64,000 nucleotides of DNA, taken from contig NZ_CP062229.1 of assembly GCF_024707545.1 (NCBI RefSeq), positions 372,001 through 436,000 on the forward strand. The letters run 5' to 3'. Position 1 is the stretch's first letter; the number at the start of each line of letters is the position of its first letter. The notes under the pieces are model-generated. The model saw only the letters and a list, made by a program, of their open reading frames with translations. It was not told the DNA's origin and made no database searches. This DNA comes from Mesorhizobium onobrychidis (lineage in GTDB: Bacteria; Pseudomonadota; Alphaproteobacteria; Rhizobiales; Rhizobiaceae). The position numbers and the translations under genes are program-made. Shown here piece by piece: positions 47,695 through 55,590 of the stretch.

Positions 47695-47870
47695 TTCGTC
47701 ATCCACGGGCGGAGCAAGGAGCGTAGCGACGTGGCGCAGACCCGAGGATCCATGCCGTGACTTCTAGGCGCCGCTACAATGCAGAACTCTGCTCCGCTGC
47801 ACTCCTTGGCCAAGGTAACGGCATGGATCCCAGGGTCTCCGCGACGGAGCTTCGCCCTGGGATGACGAAC
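47695..47870. repeat. long intergenic inverted repeat (family C)
   Basis: Arms beginning cgtcatcc and ending gatgacg pair across about 60 bases per side, including aggatccatgccgt versus acggcatggatcc. No open frame or transposase is present. It lies between the SDR gene and the aro leader, and resembles a genomic repeat unit or MITE-like sequence. Confidence 0.6.
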
Positions 47871-47895
47871 TCGGCGCTTCGGCCTCACCGGACGC

Positions 47896-47924
47896 GTGAC
47901 AAGCGCCTCGGCTTCGATTATATG
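47896..47924 (+). promoter_or_regulatory. probable promoter of the aro leader
   Basis: GTGACA, 17-base spacer, TATATG. The predicted transcription start would fall at about 47931, exactly on the second ATG of the leader peptide, giving a leaderless mRNA as known for rhizobial trpL. Confidence 0.45.
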
Positions 47925-47930
47925 AGCCTC

Positions 47931-48002
47931 ATGATCAACCTGACCGCCACGTATTGGTACTTTAGCAGCTCGCTGGCGGCGGGAGGATTGCGCTCGATCT
48001 GA
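47931..48002 (+). CDS. leader peptide with Tyr-Trp-Tyr-Phe, attenuator of the DAHP synthase gene
   Basis: A 23-codon frame (ATG 47931; an in-frame ATG at 47922 would add three residues) contains the consecutive aromatic codons tat tgg tac ttt at 47952-47963 and stops at TGA 48000-48002, 24 bases before a terminator hairpin. The peptide reads MINLTATYWYFSSSLAAGG-. It is followed by the DAHP synthase gene, the first enzyme of aromatic amino-acid synthesis, so ribosome stalling on Tyr, Trp and Phe codons is the expected control. Confidence 0.75.
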   Translation: MINLTATYWYFSSSLAAGGLRSI

Positions 48003-48026
48003 AGATTGCAGCATCAAAATCCGAAC

Positions 48027-48051
48027 AGCCGCCAGACCTGGCGGCTTTTTT
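48027..48051 (+). terminator. attenuator terminator before the DAHP synthase gene
   Basis: Eight-base stem agccgcca/tggcggct with a gacc loop and six T. Its left arm can alternatively pair with ctggcggc at 47973-47980 inside the leader (antiterminator), and that segment can pair with ccgcca at 47944-47949 upstream of the Tyr-Trp-Tyr-Phe codons. Confidence 0.8.
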
Positions 48052-48091
48052 GTTTCAAGCCGGCAGGTCTCCCAACCAGGAGCAGAAAGCC

Positions 48092-49183
48092 GTGTTGACC
48101 ACCACAGATGATCTTCGGGTCAAGGAAATAAGGGAACTGAGTACGCCGGACCAGGTGATGCGGGAGATACCGCGCACGCTGACGGCGACGCGGACCGTTG
48201 CCGCGTCACGCAACGCTATCCACGCCGTTCTGACCGGCGCCGATGACCGGCTGGTCGTCGTCGTCGGCCCCTGTTCGATCCACGACCCGGCCGCTGCCGT
48301 AGACTACGCCAGCCGACTGGCGGGGCTGCGTGAGAGCCTGTCGGACCGGCTGGAGATCGTGATGCGGGTGTATTTCGAGAAGCCGCGCACGACGGTCGGC
48401 TGGAAGGGCCTGATCAACGATCCCGACCTGGACGGCAGCTTCAACATCGACAAAGGACTGAGGCTGGCCCGCAACGTGCTCTCCGCCGTCAACAATCTCG
48501 GCCTTCCGGCGGCGACCGAATTCCTCGACATGGCCACCCCGCAATACATTGCCGACCTCGTCGCCTGGGGCGCGATCGGCGCGCGCACGACAGAGAGCCA
48601 GATCCATCGCGAACTCGCATCCGGCCTGTCCTGCCCGGTCGGCTTCAAGAATGGCACCGACGGCAGCCTGCGGATCGCCGCCGAGGCGGTGAAGTCCGCC
48701 GCCCAGCCGCATCATTTCATGGCGGTGACGAAAGGCGGACGCAGCGCCATCGCGACGACCACCGGCAACGAGAACTGCCACGTCATCCTGCGCGGCGGCA
48801 TTGTGCCGAACTATGACGCAACGAGCATAGCTGCCGCCTGCGCGGAACTCGGCCGGGTCGGCATCTCGCCACGGCTGATGATCGATGTCAGCCACGCCAA
48901 CAGCAACAAGAAGCCGGAGAACCAGCCGATGGTGGTGGCTGACGTGGCGGGCCAGGTCGCGGCAGGCGACGAGCGCATCATCGGCGTTATGATCGAGAGC
49001 AACCTCGTCGCCGGCCGGCAGGAGGTCATGCCCGGCAAGCCGCTCGTCTACGGCCAGAGCATCACCGATGGCTGCATCGACTGGGCAACCACCGAGACGG
49101 TGCTGCACGGCCTTGCCGACGCCGTCGAGCGGCGCCGGTCAGCGCGACGCGCCATGATCGCCAGCCGTCCGGGAGCCGCCTGA
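48092..49183 (+). CDS. aroG: 3-deoxy-7-phosphoheptulonate (DAHP) synthase, class I
   Basis: 363-residue enzyme joining PEP and erythrose 4-phosphate at the entry of the shikimate pathway. Motifs: VVVGPCSIHDP, MRVYFEKPRTTVGWKGLINDP, GARTTESQIHRE and LMIDVSHANSNK, all standard for AroF/G/H-type synthases. The likely start is GTG 48092 with AGGAG nine bases upstream; an ATG at 48050 lies on the terminator. Whether it is the Phe-, Tyr- or Trp-sensitive type cannot be told; aroF would be an equally valid name. Confidence 0.93.
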   Translation: MLTTTDDLRVKEIRELSTPDQVMREIPRTLTATRTVAASRNAIHAVLTGADDRLVVVVGPCSIHDPAAAVDYASRLAGLRESLSDRLEIVMRVYFEKPRTTVGWKGLINDPDLDGSFNIDKGLRLARNVLSAVNNLGLPAATEFLDMATPQYIADLVAWGAIGARTTESQIHRELASGLSCPVGFKNGTDGSLRIAAEAVKSAAQPHHFMAVTKGGRSAIATTTGNENCHVILRGGIVPNYDATSIAAACAELGRVGISPRLMIDVSHANSNKKPENQPMVVADVAGQVAAGDERIIGVMIESNLVAGRQEVMPGKPLVYGQSITDGCIDWATTETVLHGLADAVERRRSARRAMIASRPGAA

Positions 49184-49190
49184 AGCCTTT

Positions 49191-49380
49191 CACCTTCTCC
49201 CCTTGTGGGAGAAGGTGGATCGGCGCGTAGCGCCGAGCCGGATGAGGGGTGCTGGAAGAAACGGTGCGCTAAAATTTCAAATGAATTGAAGCCCTTACGA
49301 CTTCAAGTCGCGATCCGTCCAACACCCCTCATCCGACCGAGCTTCGCTCGGCCACCTTCTCCCACAAGGGGAGAAGGGGA
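49191..49380. repeat. GC-rich inverted repeat pair between converging genes (family B, copy 1)
   Basis: Left arm accttctccccttgtgggag (itself a hairpin) plus gccggatgaggggtg; right arm cacccctcatccg plus ccttctcccacaaggggaga. It fills the gap between the converging DAHP synthase and dehydrogenase genes, so it may terminate transcription both ways. Confidence 0.7.
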
Positions 49381-49393
49381 GCCAACGCCGGCG

Positions 49394-50503
49394 TTACCTT
49401 ACATCCACCCAACGTTTTTCCTCGAACGAGCGCGCCATGGCATGGACGGTGCGTTCGATTTCGAGTCCTTCGTCGAAATCGATGATCCGCGCCGGCTTGC
49501 CGGCCAGCCGCGCCAAAAGTTCCCGGCATTCGATGATCTTGAGGTCGTTGAAGCCGAGACCGTGGCCGGGTGCCGGCAGGAAGGCGTCGTAGGGCTTGTG
49601 ATGCGGCGCCACCAGGATGGTGCGATAGCCTTGCTCGGTCGGCCGGTCGGCGGTGAGATAGAGCTGGAACTCGTTCATCCGCTCCTGATCGTACAGGATC
49701 GAGCCCTTCGAGCCGAAGATCTGGATGGCGATCCGGCCCTTGCGGCCCCAGGCCGAACGATTGACCAGCAGCGTGCCGGCAATGCCGTTTTCGAGATGCA
49801 TCAGCACGCTGGCGATGTCGTAGGTCTCGACCGCCCGGCGCCCGCCGGACGCGACGCGGCGATCGGCATAGGGTTTTGCCATATCGCACATCACGCGGGC
49901 GACGCGGCCGAACAGCACGGCGACCAGCGACAGCGGATGCACGGCGAAATCGTCGAGCGCGCCGTAACCGGACGCCGCCTCGTGCTTCCAGAAGAACAGC
50001 GCCTCCGGGTCGGCCATGAAATCCTCATCCATCTCGACGCGCAGATGGTTGACCTCGCCGATGATTTTCTCGTCGAGCAGCGCACCGATATGGCGGATGG
50101 CCGGGTTCTGGATGTAGTTGTAGCCGAGCGCGGCCACCTTGCCGGACTTTTGCGCCGCCACCGCCATGGCTTGCGCCTCGGCAAAACTCGGCGCCATCGG
50201 TTTTTCGCACCATAGGTGCTTGCCGGCTTCGAGGATGGCGATAGCCATCTCCGGGTGGAACTGGTTCGGCGTGGTCAGCGAGACGATATCGACATCCGGA
50301 TCATCGACGACGGCGCGCCAGTCGCCGGAGCCCTTGGCGAAGCCGAATTCGGTGGCACGACGCTTGGCAAGCTCCTCGTCGACCTCACCGAGATGGACCA
50401 GCCTTGGCTTGGCCACGTCGGGAAAGACGGTGCAGACTGCGTTCCAGGCGATGGCGTGACACTTGCCCATGAAGCCTGTGCCGATAAGACCGACTCCGAC
50501 CAT
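49394..50503 (-). CDS. Gfo/Idh/MocA family dehydrogenase, divergent from iolR
   Basis: 369-residue NAD(P)-dependent oxidoreductase: VGLIGTGFMGKCHA at the start, catalytic LWCEKPMAPS, and DDFAVHPLSLVAVLFG in the substrate domain. It probably acts on an inositol isomer or a sugar acid. Its position back-to-back with iolR supports a place in inositol metabolism, perhaps as a scyllo-inositol dehydrogenase. ATG 50503 has AAGGAA upstream; a longer in-frame N-terminus was rejected. Confidence 0.88.
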   Translation of the reverse strand: MVGVGLIGTGFMGKCHAIAWNAVCTVFPDVAKPRLVHLGEVDEELAKRRATEFGFAKGSGDWRAVVDDPDVDIVSLTTPNQFHPEMAIAILEAGKHLWCEKPMAPSFAEAQAMAVAAQKSGKVAALGYNYIQNPAIRHIGALLDEKIIGEVNHLRVEMDEDFMADPEALFFWKHEAASGYGALDDFAVHPLSLVAVLFGRVARVMCDMAKPYADRRVASGGRRAVETYDIASVLMHLENGIAGTLLVNRSAWGRKGRIAIQIFGSKGSILYDQERMNEFQLYLTADRPTEQGYRTILVAPHHKPYDAFLPAPGHGLGFNDLKIIECRELLARLAGKPARIIDFDEGLEIERTVHAMARSFEEKRWVDVR

Positions 50504-50656
50504 TTCCTTGTCTCCGTCGCCAGAAAGATTGTGTGGATGAATTAGTCCATTTTTTCCGGAAATGGAACGCATGCCTCATTTTTTATGGCCTTCTTGCACA
50601 GGCTCGCTATGATGGGGCACACACGGCATTGACTGATGGGCCTAGGCGGAGCGACG

Positions 50657-51502
50657 ATGGACGAACGGGTGCCCCGCGATTTCGAGACGCTGCGTACGAC
50701 GATCCTGGAACGGCGCCATAGCCTGCCCAAGCGCATCGCGCAGATCGCCGCCTATGCGCTCGACAATCCCGACGATATTGCCTTTGGCACCGCCGCCAGC
50801 ATTGCCGCCTCCGCCGGCGTCCAGCCTTCGACCTTGATCCGCTTCGCCCAGCAGCTCGGCTTCGACGGCTTCACCAGCCTGCAGCTGGTGTTTCGCGAGC
50901 GGCTGCGTGAGCGCAATTCGTCCTATGACGAAAGGCTGGCGGCATTGCGCGCCAAGGCAGAGGAAGGCGCCGGTCACCGGGCGATTTTCGACGGCTTCGT
51001 CGCCGCGGCCAGCACCTCGCTCAACGATATTTCAGGCAGGTTGAACGAAGACCATTTCGAAGATGCGATCGCCCTGCTGGCGAAGGCGGAGACCATCTAT
51101 GTGCTGGCCAAGCGCCGCTCCTATCCGGTCGCCTCCTACGTCGCCTATGCGCTGGGCAAGCTCAAGATCCGCAACCAGCTGATCGAATCGGCCGCCGGCC
51201 TCAACGCCGAGATGATCAGCTTTGCCTCGCCCAGGGATGCCGTCATCGCCATCAGTTTCTCACCCTATGCCCCGGCGGCCATCGAGGAGGCGCGCGTCAT
51301 TTCCGAGCAAGGCGTGCCGATCGTGGCGATCACCGACAGTTCGTTTTCGCCGCTCGCCCAGTTCGCCAAAGTCTGGTTCGAGGTCGCCGAGGCCGACTTC
51401 GCCGGCTTCCGCTCGCTGTCGGCAACGATGGCGCTGGCCATGGCGCTGACCGTCGCGGTTGGCGAAAAGCGGCGCGATGCGGGCAGGAAGCGCAAGGCCT
51501 AG
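50657..51502 (+). CDS. iolR: RpiR-family regulator of inositol catabolism
   Basis: 281-residue regulator with an N-terminal RpiR HTH (about 1-80: LPKRIAQIAAYALDNPDDIAFGT, containing SAGVQPSTLIRFAQQLGF) and a C-terminal SIS sugar-isomerase domain (about 125-265). In rhizobia the IolR repressor of the iol genes belongs to this family. The preferred start is ATG 50657 with GGAG upstream. It is divergent from the dehydrogenase gene and upstream of iolC. Confidence 0.87.
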   Translation: MDERVPRDFETLRTTILERRHSLPKRIAQIAAYALDNPDDIAFGTAASIAASAGVQPSTLIRFAQQLGFDGFTSLQLVFRERLRERNSSYDERLAALRAKAEEGAGHRAIFDGFVAAASTSLNDISGRLNEDHFEDAIALLAKAETIYVLAKRRSYPVASYVAYALGKLKIRNQLIESAAGLNAEMISFASPRDAVIAISFSPYAPAAIEEARVISEQGVPIVAITDSSFSPLAQFAKVWFEVAEADFAGFRSLSATMALAMALTVAVGEKRRDAGRKRKA

Positions 51503-51520
51503 ACAACTTTTCTCTTGTTT

Positions 51521-51589
51521 GACCATGATCTTTTCCGAAAACCGGGCGCCACTTTTTGCTTCGCTGACCTTCGGTTCGGGATCATGGTC
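51521..51589. repeat. dispersed intergenic palindrome, copy 12 (iolR-iolC gap)
   Basis: Arms gaccatgatc and gatcatggtc as in copy 2, but the interior is longer: after ccgaaaaccgggcgccac comes tttttgcttcgctgaccttcggttcggg. The lead-in cttgttt matches that of copies 8 and 9. Confidence 0.75.
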
Positions 51590-51606
51590 TAGCACTTTTC
51601 AGAAAA

Positions 51607-51650
51607 GGAACGCTCGTTCCATATTGACTACGGATTGGAATTAATATTTC
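51607..51650 (+). promoter_or_regulatory. two IolR-type operator candidates upstream of iolC
   Basis: GGAA-CGCTCG-TTCC at 51607-51620 is an exact match to the GGAA-N6-TTCC pattern described for rhizobial IolR. GGAA-TTAATA-TTTC at 51637-51650 differs at one base. They lie 84-127 bases before the iolC start; the same near-match form occurs upstream of the sugar ABC operon at 42579. Confidence 0.55.
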
Positions 51651-51733
51651 ATATTGCTGGCGCCACGCTGCCGCTCGCGCGTGTTACCCAAAACAACGTG
51701 TTGCCAAGACAACAAGGCCGACGGGAGGTACGA

Positions 51734-53668
51734 ATGGGCGAAGCCGTGGACGCGAAACATGCGCCGCTCGACATTATCACCATCGGCCGCGCCTCGGTCG
51801 ACCTCTATGGCCAGCAGATCGGCTCGCGCCTGGAGGACATCACCTCCTTTGCCAAGTCGGTCGGCGGCTGTCCGGCCAACATTTCGGTCGGAACGGCGCG
51901 GCTCGGCCTGCGCTCGGCGCTGCTCACCCGAGTCGGCGACGAGCAGATGGGCCGCTTCATCCGCGAGCAGCTGAAGCGCGAAGGCGTTTGTGTCGACGGC
52001 CTGAAGACCGATCCCGACCGGCTGACCGCGCTGGTGCTGTTGTCGGTCGAGGAGGAAGGCGTCTCGCCGATGATCTTCTACCGCTCCGACTGCGCCGACA
52101 TGGCGCTTTCGGAAGACGATATCGACGAAGCGTTCATCGCTTCGGCACGCGCCATCGTCGTCACCGGTACGCATTTTTCGCGGCCCAACAGCGACGCAGC
52201 GCAGCGCAAGGCGATCCGCGCCATCAAGGCCAAAGGCGGTAAGGTGGTATTCGACATCGACTACCGCCCTAATCTCTGGGGTCTCGCCGGCCATGCCGAA
52301 GGCTTCGAGCGCTACGTGAAATCCGACCGGGTCTCCGCCCAGCTGAAGACAGTGCTGCCCGACTGCGACCTGATCGTCGGCACCGAAGAAGAGATCATGA
52401 TCGCCTCCGGTGCGGATGATTGCCTGAGCGCGTTGAAGACCATCCGCTCGCTGTCCAAGGCCACGATCGTCTTGAAGCGCGGCGCCATGGGCTGCATCGT
52501 CTATGACGGGCCGATCAGCGATGATCTCGAAGACGGCATCGTCGGCAAGGGCTTTCCGATCGAGGTCTACAATGTGCTCGGTGCCGGCGATGCCTTCATG
52601 TCGGGCTTCCTGCGCGGCTGGCTTGGCGAGGAAAGCCTGGAGACGGCGGCGACCTGGGCCAATGCCTGCGGCGCCTTCGCCGTGTCGCGGCTGCTCTGCG
52701 CGCCGGAATACCCGACCTTCGAGGAATTGCAGTTCTTCCTCAAAAACGGCAGCAGGCATCTGGCGTTGCGCAAGGACGAGGCGATCAACCATATCCATTG
52801 GGCGACGACGCGCCGGCGCGATATTCCCTCGCTGATGGCGCTGGCGTGCGACCATCGTATACAGCTTGACGATGTCGCTGCGAAAGCCGGTGCCGACCCG
52901 TCGCGCATCCATGAATTCAAGGTGCTGACGGTCAAGGCGGCCGCAAAGGTTGCCGGCGGCCGTGCCGGCTACGGCATGCTGCTCGACGAGAAATATGGCC
53001 GCGAGGCGATGTTCGAATTTGCCCGCCATTCCTTCGCCTGGCTTGGCCGGCCGGTCGAGCTGCCGGGATCTCGCCCGCTTCGTTTCGAATTCTCGCAGGA
53101 CATCGGTTCGCAGTTGATCGAGTGGCCGGTCGACCATTGCATCAAGTGCCTGTGCTTCTATCACCCCGACGACCCGGAGGCGCTGAAGACCGAGCAGCAG
53201 CAGAAGCTCAAAAGCCTGTTCGAGGCCGCGCGGAAAATGGGGAGAGAACTCCTCATCGAAATCATCGCCGGCAAGCACGGCAAGCTCGACGATACAACGA
53301 TCCCGCTGGCACTGGAGGAACTCTATGCGCTTGATATCAAGCCCGATTGGTGGAAACTCGAACCGCAGGCTTCAGCCGGGGCTTGGGCAAAAATCGAAGC
53401 GGTGATCCTGAAGAACGATCCGTGGTGCCGCGGGATTGTGCTGCTCGGCCTGGAAGCGCCGCAGGACGAGTTGGAAGCGGCCTTCGCCGCCACCGCCAAG
53501 GCGCCCATCGTCAAGGGCTTCGCCGTCGGTCGCACCATCTTCATCAACGCGGCCGAACAATGGCTTGCCGGCAAGATGTCGGACGACGAGGCAGTTTCCG
53601 ACATGGCTTCGCGCTTCGAGAGACTGACCGAGGCATGGCTTGCCGCGCGCGGCCGCAAAGCAGCATAA
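51734..53668 (+). CDS. iolC: IolC-DUF2090 fusion: 5-dehydro-2-deoxygluconokinase plus aldolase-like domain
   Basis: 644-residue bifunctional protein. Residues about 14-330 are a PfkB kinase (DIITIGRASVDLYGQQ, GGCPANISVGTARLG, and the catalytic NVLGAGDAFMSGF). Residues about 340-640 are DUF2090, a TIM-barrel domain thought to cleave the phosphorylated product as IolJ does. This fusion is known in proteobacteria. ATG 51734 has GGGAGGT upstream. First gene of the iolCDE-B run. Confidence 0.93.
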   Translation: MGEAVDAKHAPLDIITIGRASVDLYGQQIGSRLEDITSFAKSVGGCPANISVGTARLGLRSALLTRVGDEQMGRFIREQLKREGVCVDGLKTDPDRLTALVLLSVEEEGVSPMIFYRSDCADMALSEDDIDEAFIASARAIVVTGTHFSRPNSDAAQRKAIRAIKAKGGKVVFDIDYRPNLWGLAGHAEGFERYVKSDRVSAQLKTVLPDCDLIVGTEEEIMIASGADDCLSALKTIRSLSKATIVLKRGAMGCIVYDGPISDDLEDGIVGKGFPIEVYNVLGAGDAFMSGFLRGWLGEESLETAATWANACGAFAVSRLLCAPEYPTFEELQFFLKNGSRHLALRKDEAINHIHWATTRRRDIPSLMALACDHRIQLDDVAAKAGADPSRIHEFKVLTVKAAAKVAGGRAGYGMLLDEKYGREAMFEFARHSFAWLGRPVELPGSRPLRFEFSQDIGSQLIEWPVDHCIKCLCFYHPDDPEALKTEQQQKLKSLFEAARKMGRELLIEIIAGKHGKLDDTTIPLALEELYALDIKPDWWKLEPQASAGAWAKIEAVILKNDPWCRGIVLLGLEAPQDELEAAFAATAKAPIVKGFAVGRTIFINAAEQWLAGKMSDDEAVSDMASRFERLTEAWLAARGRKAA

Positions 53669-53703
53669 GAAGGCGCGGCATAAGGTCTGCGGAGGAAAAC
53701 AAC

Positions 53704-55548
53704 ATGACCAAGACAATCCGCCTGACGATGGCGCAGGCGCTGACCCGCTTTCTTGCCCGCCAGATGGCCGAGATCGACGGCAAAAAAATGCCGATCTTCG
53801 GCGGCGTCTGGGCGATCTTCGGCCATGGCAATGTCGCCGGCGTCGGCGAGGCGCTCTATCAGGTGCGCGACGAATTGCCGACCTTCCGCGCTCACAACGA
53901 ACAGGCGATGGCGCATGCGGCGATCGCCTACGCCAAGGCCAATTTCCGTCGCCGGTTCATGGCGGCGACGAGTTCGATCGGCCCCGGCGCGCTCAACATG
54001 GTGACGGCGGCAGCACTTGCGCATGTAAACAGGTTGCCTGTCCTGTTTCTGCCTGGCGACGTCTTCGCCAATCGCATCCCCGACCCTGTCCTGCAGCAGG
54101 CCGAGGATTTCTCCGACGGCACGGCGACGGTCAATGACTGCTTCCGCCCGGTGTCGCGCTATTTCGACCGCATCACCCGGCCCGAGCAGATCATCCCAGC
54201 GCTGAACCGTGCGATGCAGGTGCTGACCGATCCGGCCGAATGCGGACCGGTGACGCTGGCGCTCTGCCAGGACGTGCAGGCCGAGGCCTATGATTACCCC
54301 GAGAGCTTCTTTGCCGAACGGGTCTGGACCCAGCGCCGACCGCGTCCGGACCGCCAGGAGCTGGCGGCCGCGGTGGCAGCACTCAAGGGCGCGAAGAAGC
54401 CATTGGTGATTGCCGGCGGCGGCGTGCTTTATTCGCAGGCTTCCGGTGAATTGGCGAAGCTGGTGCAAGGCGCCGGCATTCCGGTCTGCGAGACGCAAGG
54501 CGGCAAATCCTCGCTTCCGGACGATCATCCGCTCAACATGGCGGCGGTCGGCGTCACCGGCACTTCGGCTGCCAACCGGCTGGCTGAAGAAGCCGATGTC
54601 GTGCTTGCCGTCGGCACCAGATTGCAGGATTTCACGACCGGCTCGTGGGCGCTGTTCAAGAATTCCGGCCGCACCATCATCGGTCTCAACAGCCAGGTCT
54701 TCGACGCTGGCAAGCACTGGGCGCTGCCGCTGGTCGCCGACGCGGCCGAAGGGCTCTCCGAGCTCGGCGCGGCGCTGAAGGGCTGGAAGGCGCCTGTCGC
54801 CTGGACCGACAATGCGGTGAAGGGCAAGACGGCATGGCAGGCCGAGGCCGGCAAGGTGACGGCCTCGACCAATGCCGCCTATCCTTCGGACGCGCAGGTG
54901 ATCGGCGCCGTGCAGCGCGCCATGGGTTCAGGCGTAACCTTGCTGCATGCCGCCGGTGGCCTGCCCGGAGAATTGCACAAGCTGTGGCAGGCGGGCACGC
55001 CCGGCTCCTACCATGCCGAGTACGGCTTCTCGACCATGGGCTACGAAATAGCCGGCGGGCTCGGCGTCAAGATGGCCAAGCCCGACGAGGAGGTCGTCGT
55101 CATGATCGGCGACGGCTCCTATTTGATGCTCAATTCCGAGATCGCGACGTCGGTGATGCTTGGTCTCAAGCTGACCATCGTGCTGCTCGACAACAGGGGC
55201 TATGGCTGCATCAACCGGCTGCAGATGGCGACCGGCGGCGCCAACTTCAACAATCTGCTGAAGGACGCCCGCCACGAGGTTATGCCCGACATCGACTTCG
55301 CCGCGCATGCGGCAAGCCTCGGCGCGATTGCCGAAAAAGTATCGTCGATCGCCGGGCTGGAAACGGCGCTGGCAAAGGCAAAAGACAACAGCAAGACGAC
55401 GATGCTGGTCATTGACACCGACCCATTGGTATCGACCGATGCCGGCGGCCATTGGTGGGATGTCGCCGTGCCGGAAGTCTCGGTGCGGCCGCAAGTAAAC
55501 GCCGCGCGCAAGAAATATGAGGAGGCCGTGGGCAGCCGGCAGGGCTGA
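53704..55548 (+). CDS. iolD: 3D-(3,5/4)-trihydroxycyclohexane-1,2-dione hydrolase
   Basis: 614-residue thiamine-diphosphate enzyme that opens the inositol ring, giving 5-deoxy-glucuronate. It has the N-terminal pyrimidine-binding domain (FGGVWAIFGHGNVAGVGEAL, AHNEQAMAHAAIAYAK) and the ThDP motif GDGSYLMLNSEI ... LDNRGYGCIN. The start 53704 follows GCGGAGGAAAAC. The usual length is about 610-640. Confidence 0.95.
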   Translation: MTKTIRLTMAQALTRFLARQMAEIDGKKMPIFGGVWAIFGHGNVAGVGEALYQVRDELPTFRAHNEQAMAHAAIAYAKANFRRRFMAATSSIGPGALNMVTAAALAHVNRLPVLFLPGDVFANRIPDPVLQQAEDFSDGTATVNDCFRPVSRYFDRITRPEQIIPALNRAMQVLTDPAECGPVTLALCQDVQAEAYDYPESFFAERVWTQRRPRPDRQELAAAVAALKGAKKPLVIAGGGVLYSQASGELAKLVQGAGIPVCETQGGKSSLPDDHPLNMAAVGVTGTSAANRLAEEADVVLAVGTRLQDFTTGSWALFKNSGRTIIGLNSQVFDAGKHWALPLVADAAEGLSELGAALKGWKAPVAWTDNAVKGKTAWQAEAGKVTASTNAAYPSDAQVIGAVQRAMGSGVTLLHAAGGLPGELHKLWQAGTPGSYHAEYGFSTMGYEIAGGLGVKMAKPDEEVVVMIGDGSYLMLNSEIATSVMLGLKLTIVLLDNRGYGCINRLQMATGGANFNNLLKDARHEVMPDIDFAAHAASLGAIAEKVSSIAGLETALAKAKDNSKTTMLVIDTDPLVSTDAGGHWWDVAVPEVSVRPQVNAARKKYEEAVGSRQG

Positions 55549-55590
55549 ATCCGGCATCGCCTCGCAACGATCTGATAGTGGAGTGACGAC

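Noticed and set aside
47695..47870. Insertion sequence
   Set aside because: Inverted repeats only; there is no transposase frame and no target duplication that I can see.
47757..48002. 81-codon reading of the aro leader region as a normal protein
   Set aside because: The first part crosses an inverted repeat; only the last 23-26 codons, with YWYF and the adjacent attenuator, make sense.
50504..50656. Full IolR operator in the iolR/dehydrogenase spacer
   Set aside because: Only one half-site-like GGAACGC is seen; the second TTCC half at N6 spacing is missing.
359..51589. CRISPR array formed by the recurring palindromes
   Set aside because: Copies are kilobases apart, in gene spacers and of several subtypes, without regular spacers or cas genes.
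51641..53278. 545-codon minus-strand open frame opposite iolC
   Set aside because: Antisense shadow; the plus-strand fusion protein has clear kinase motifs.
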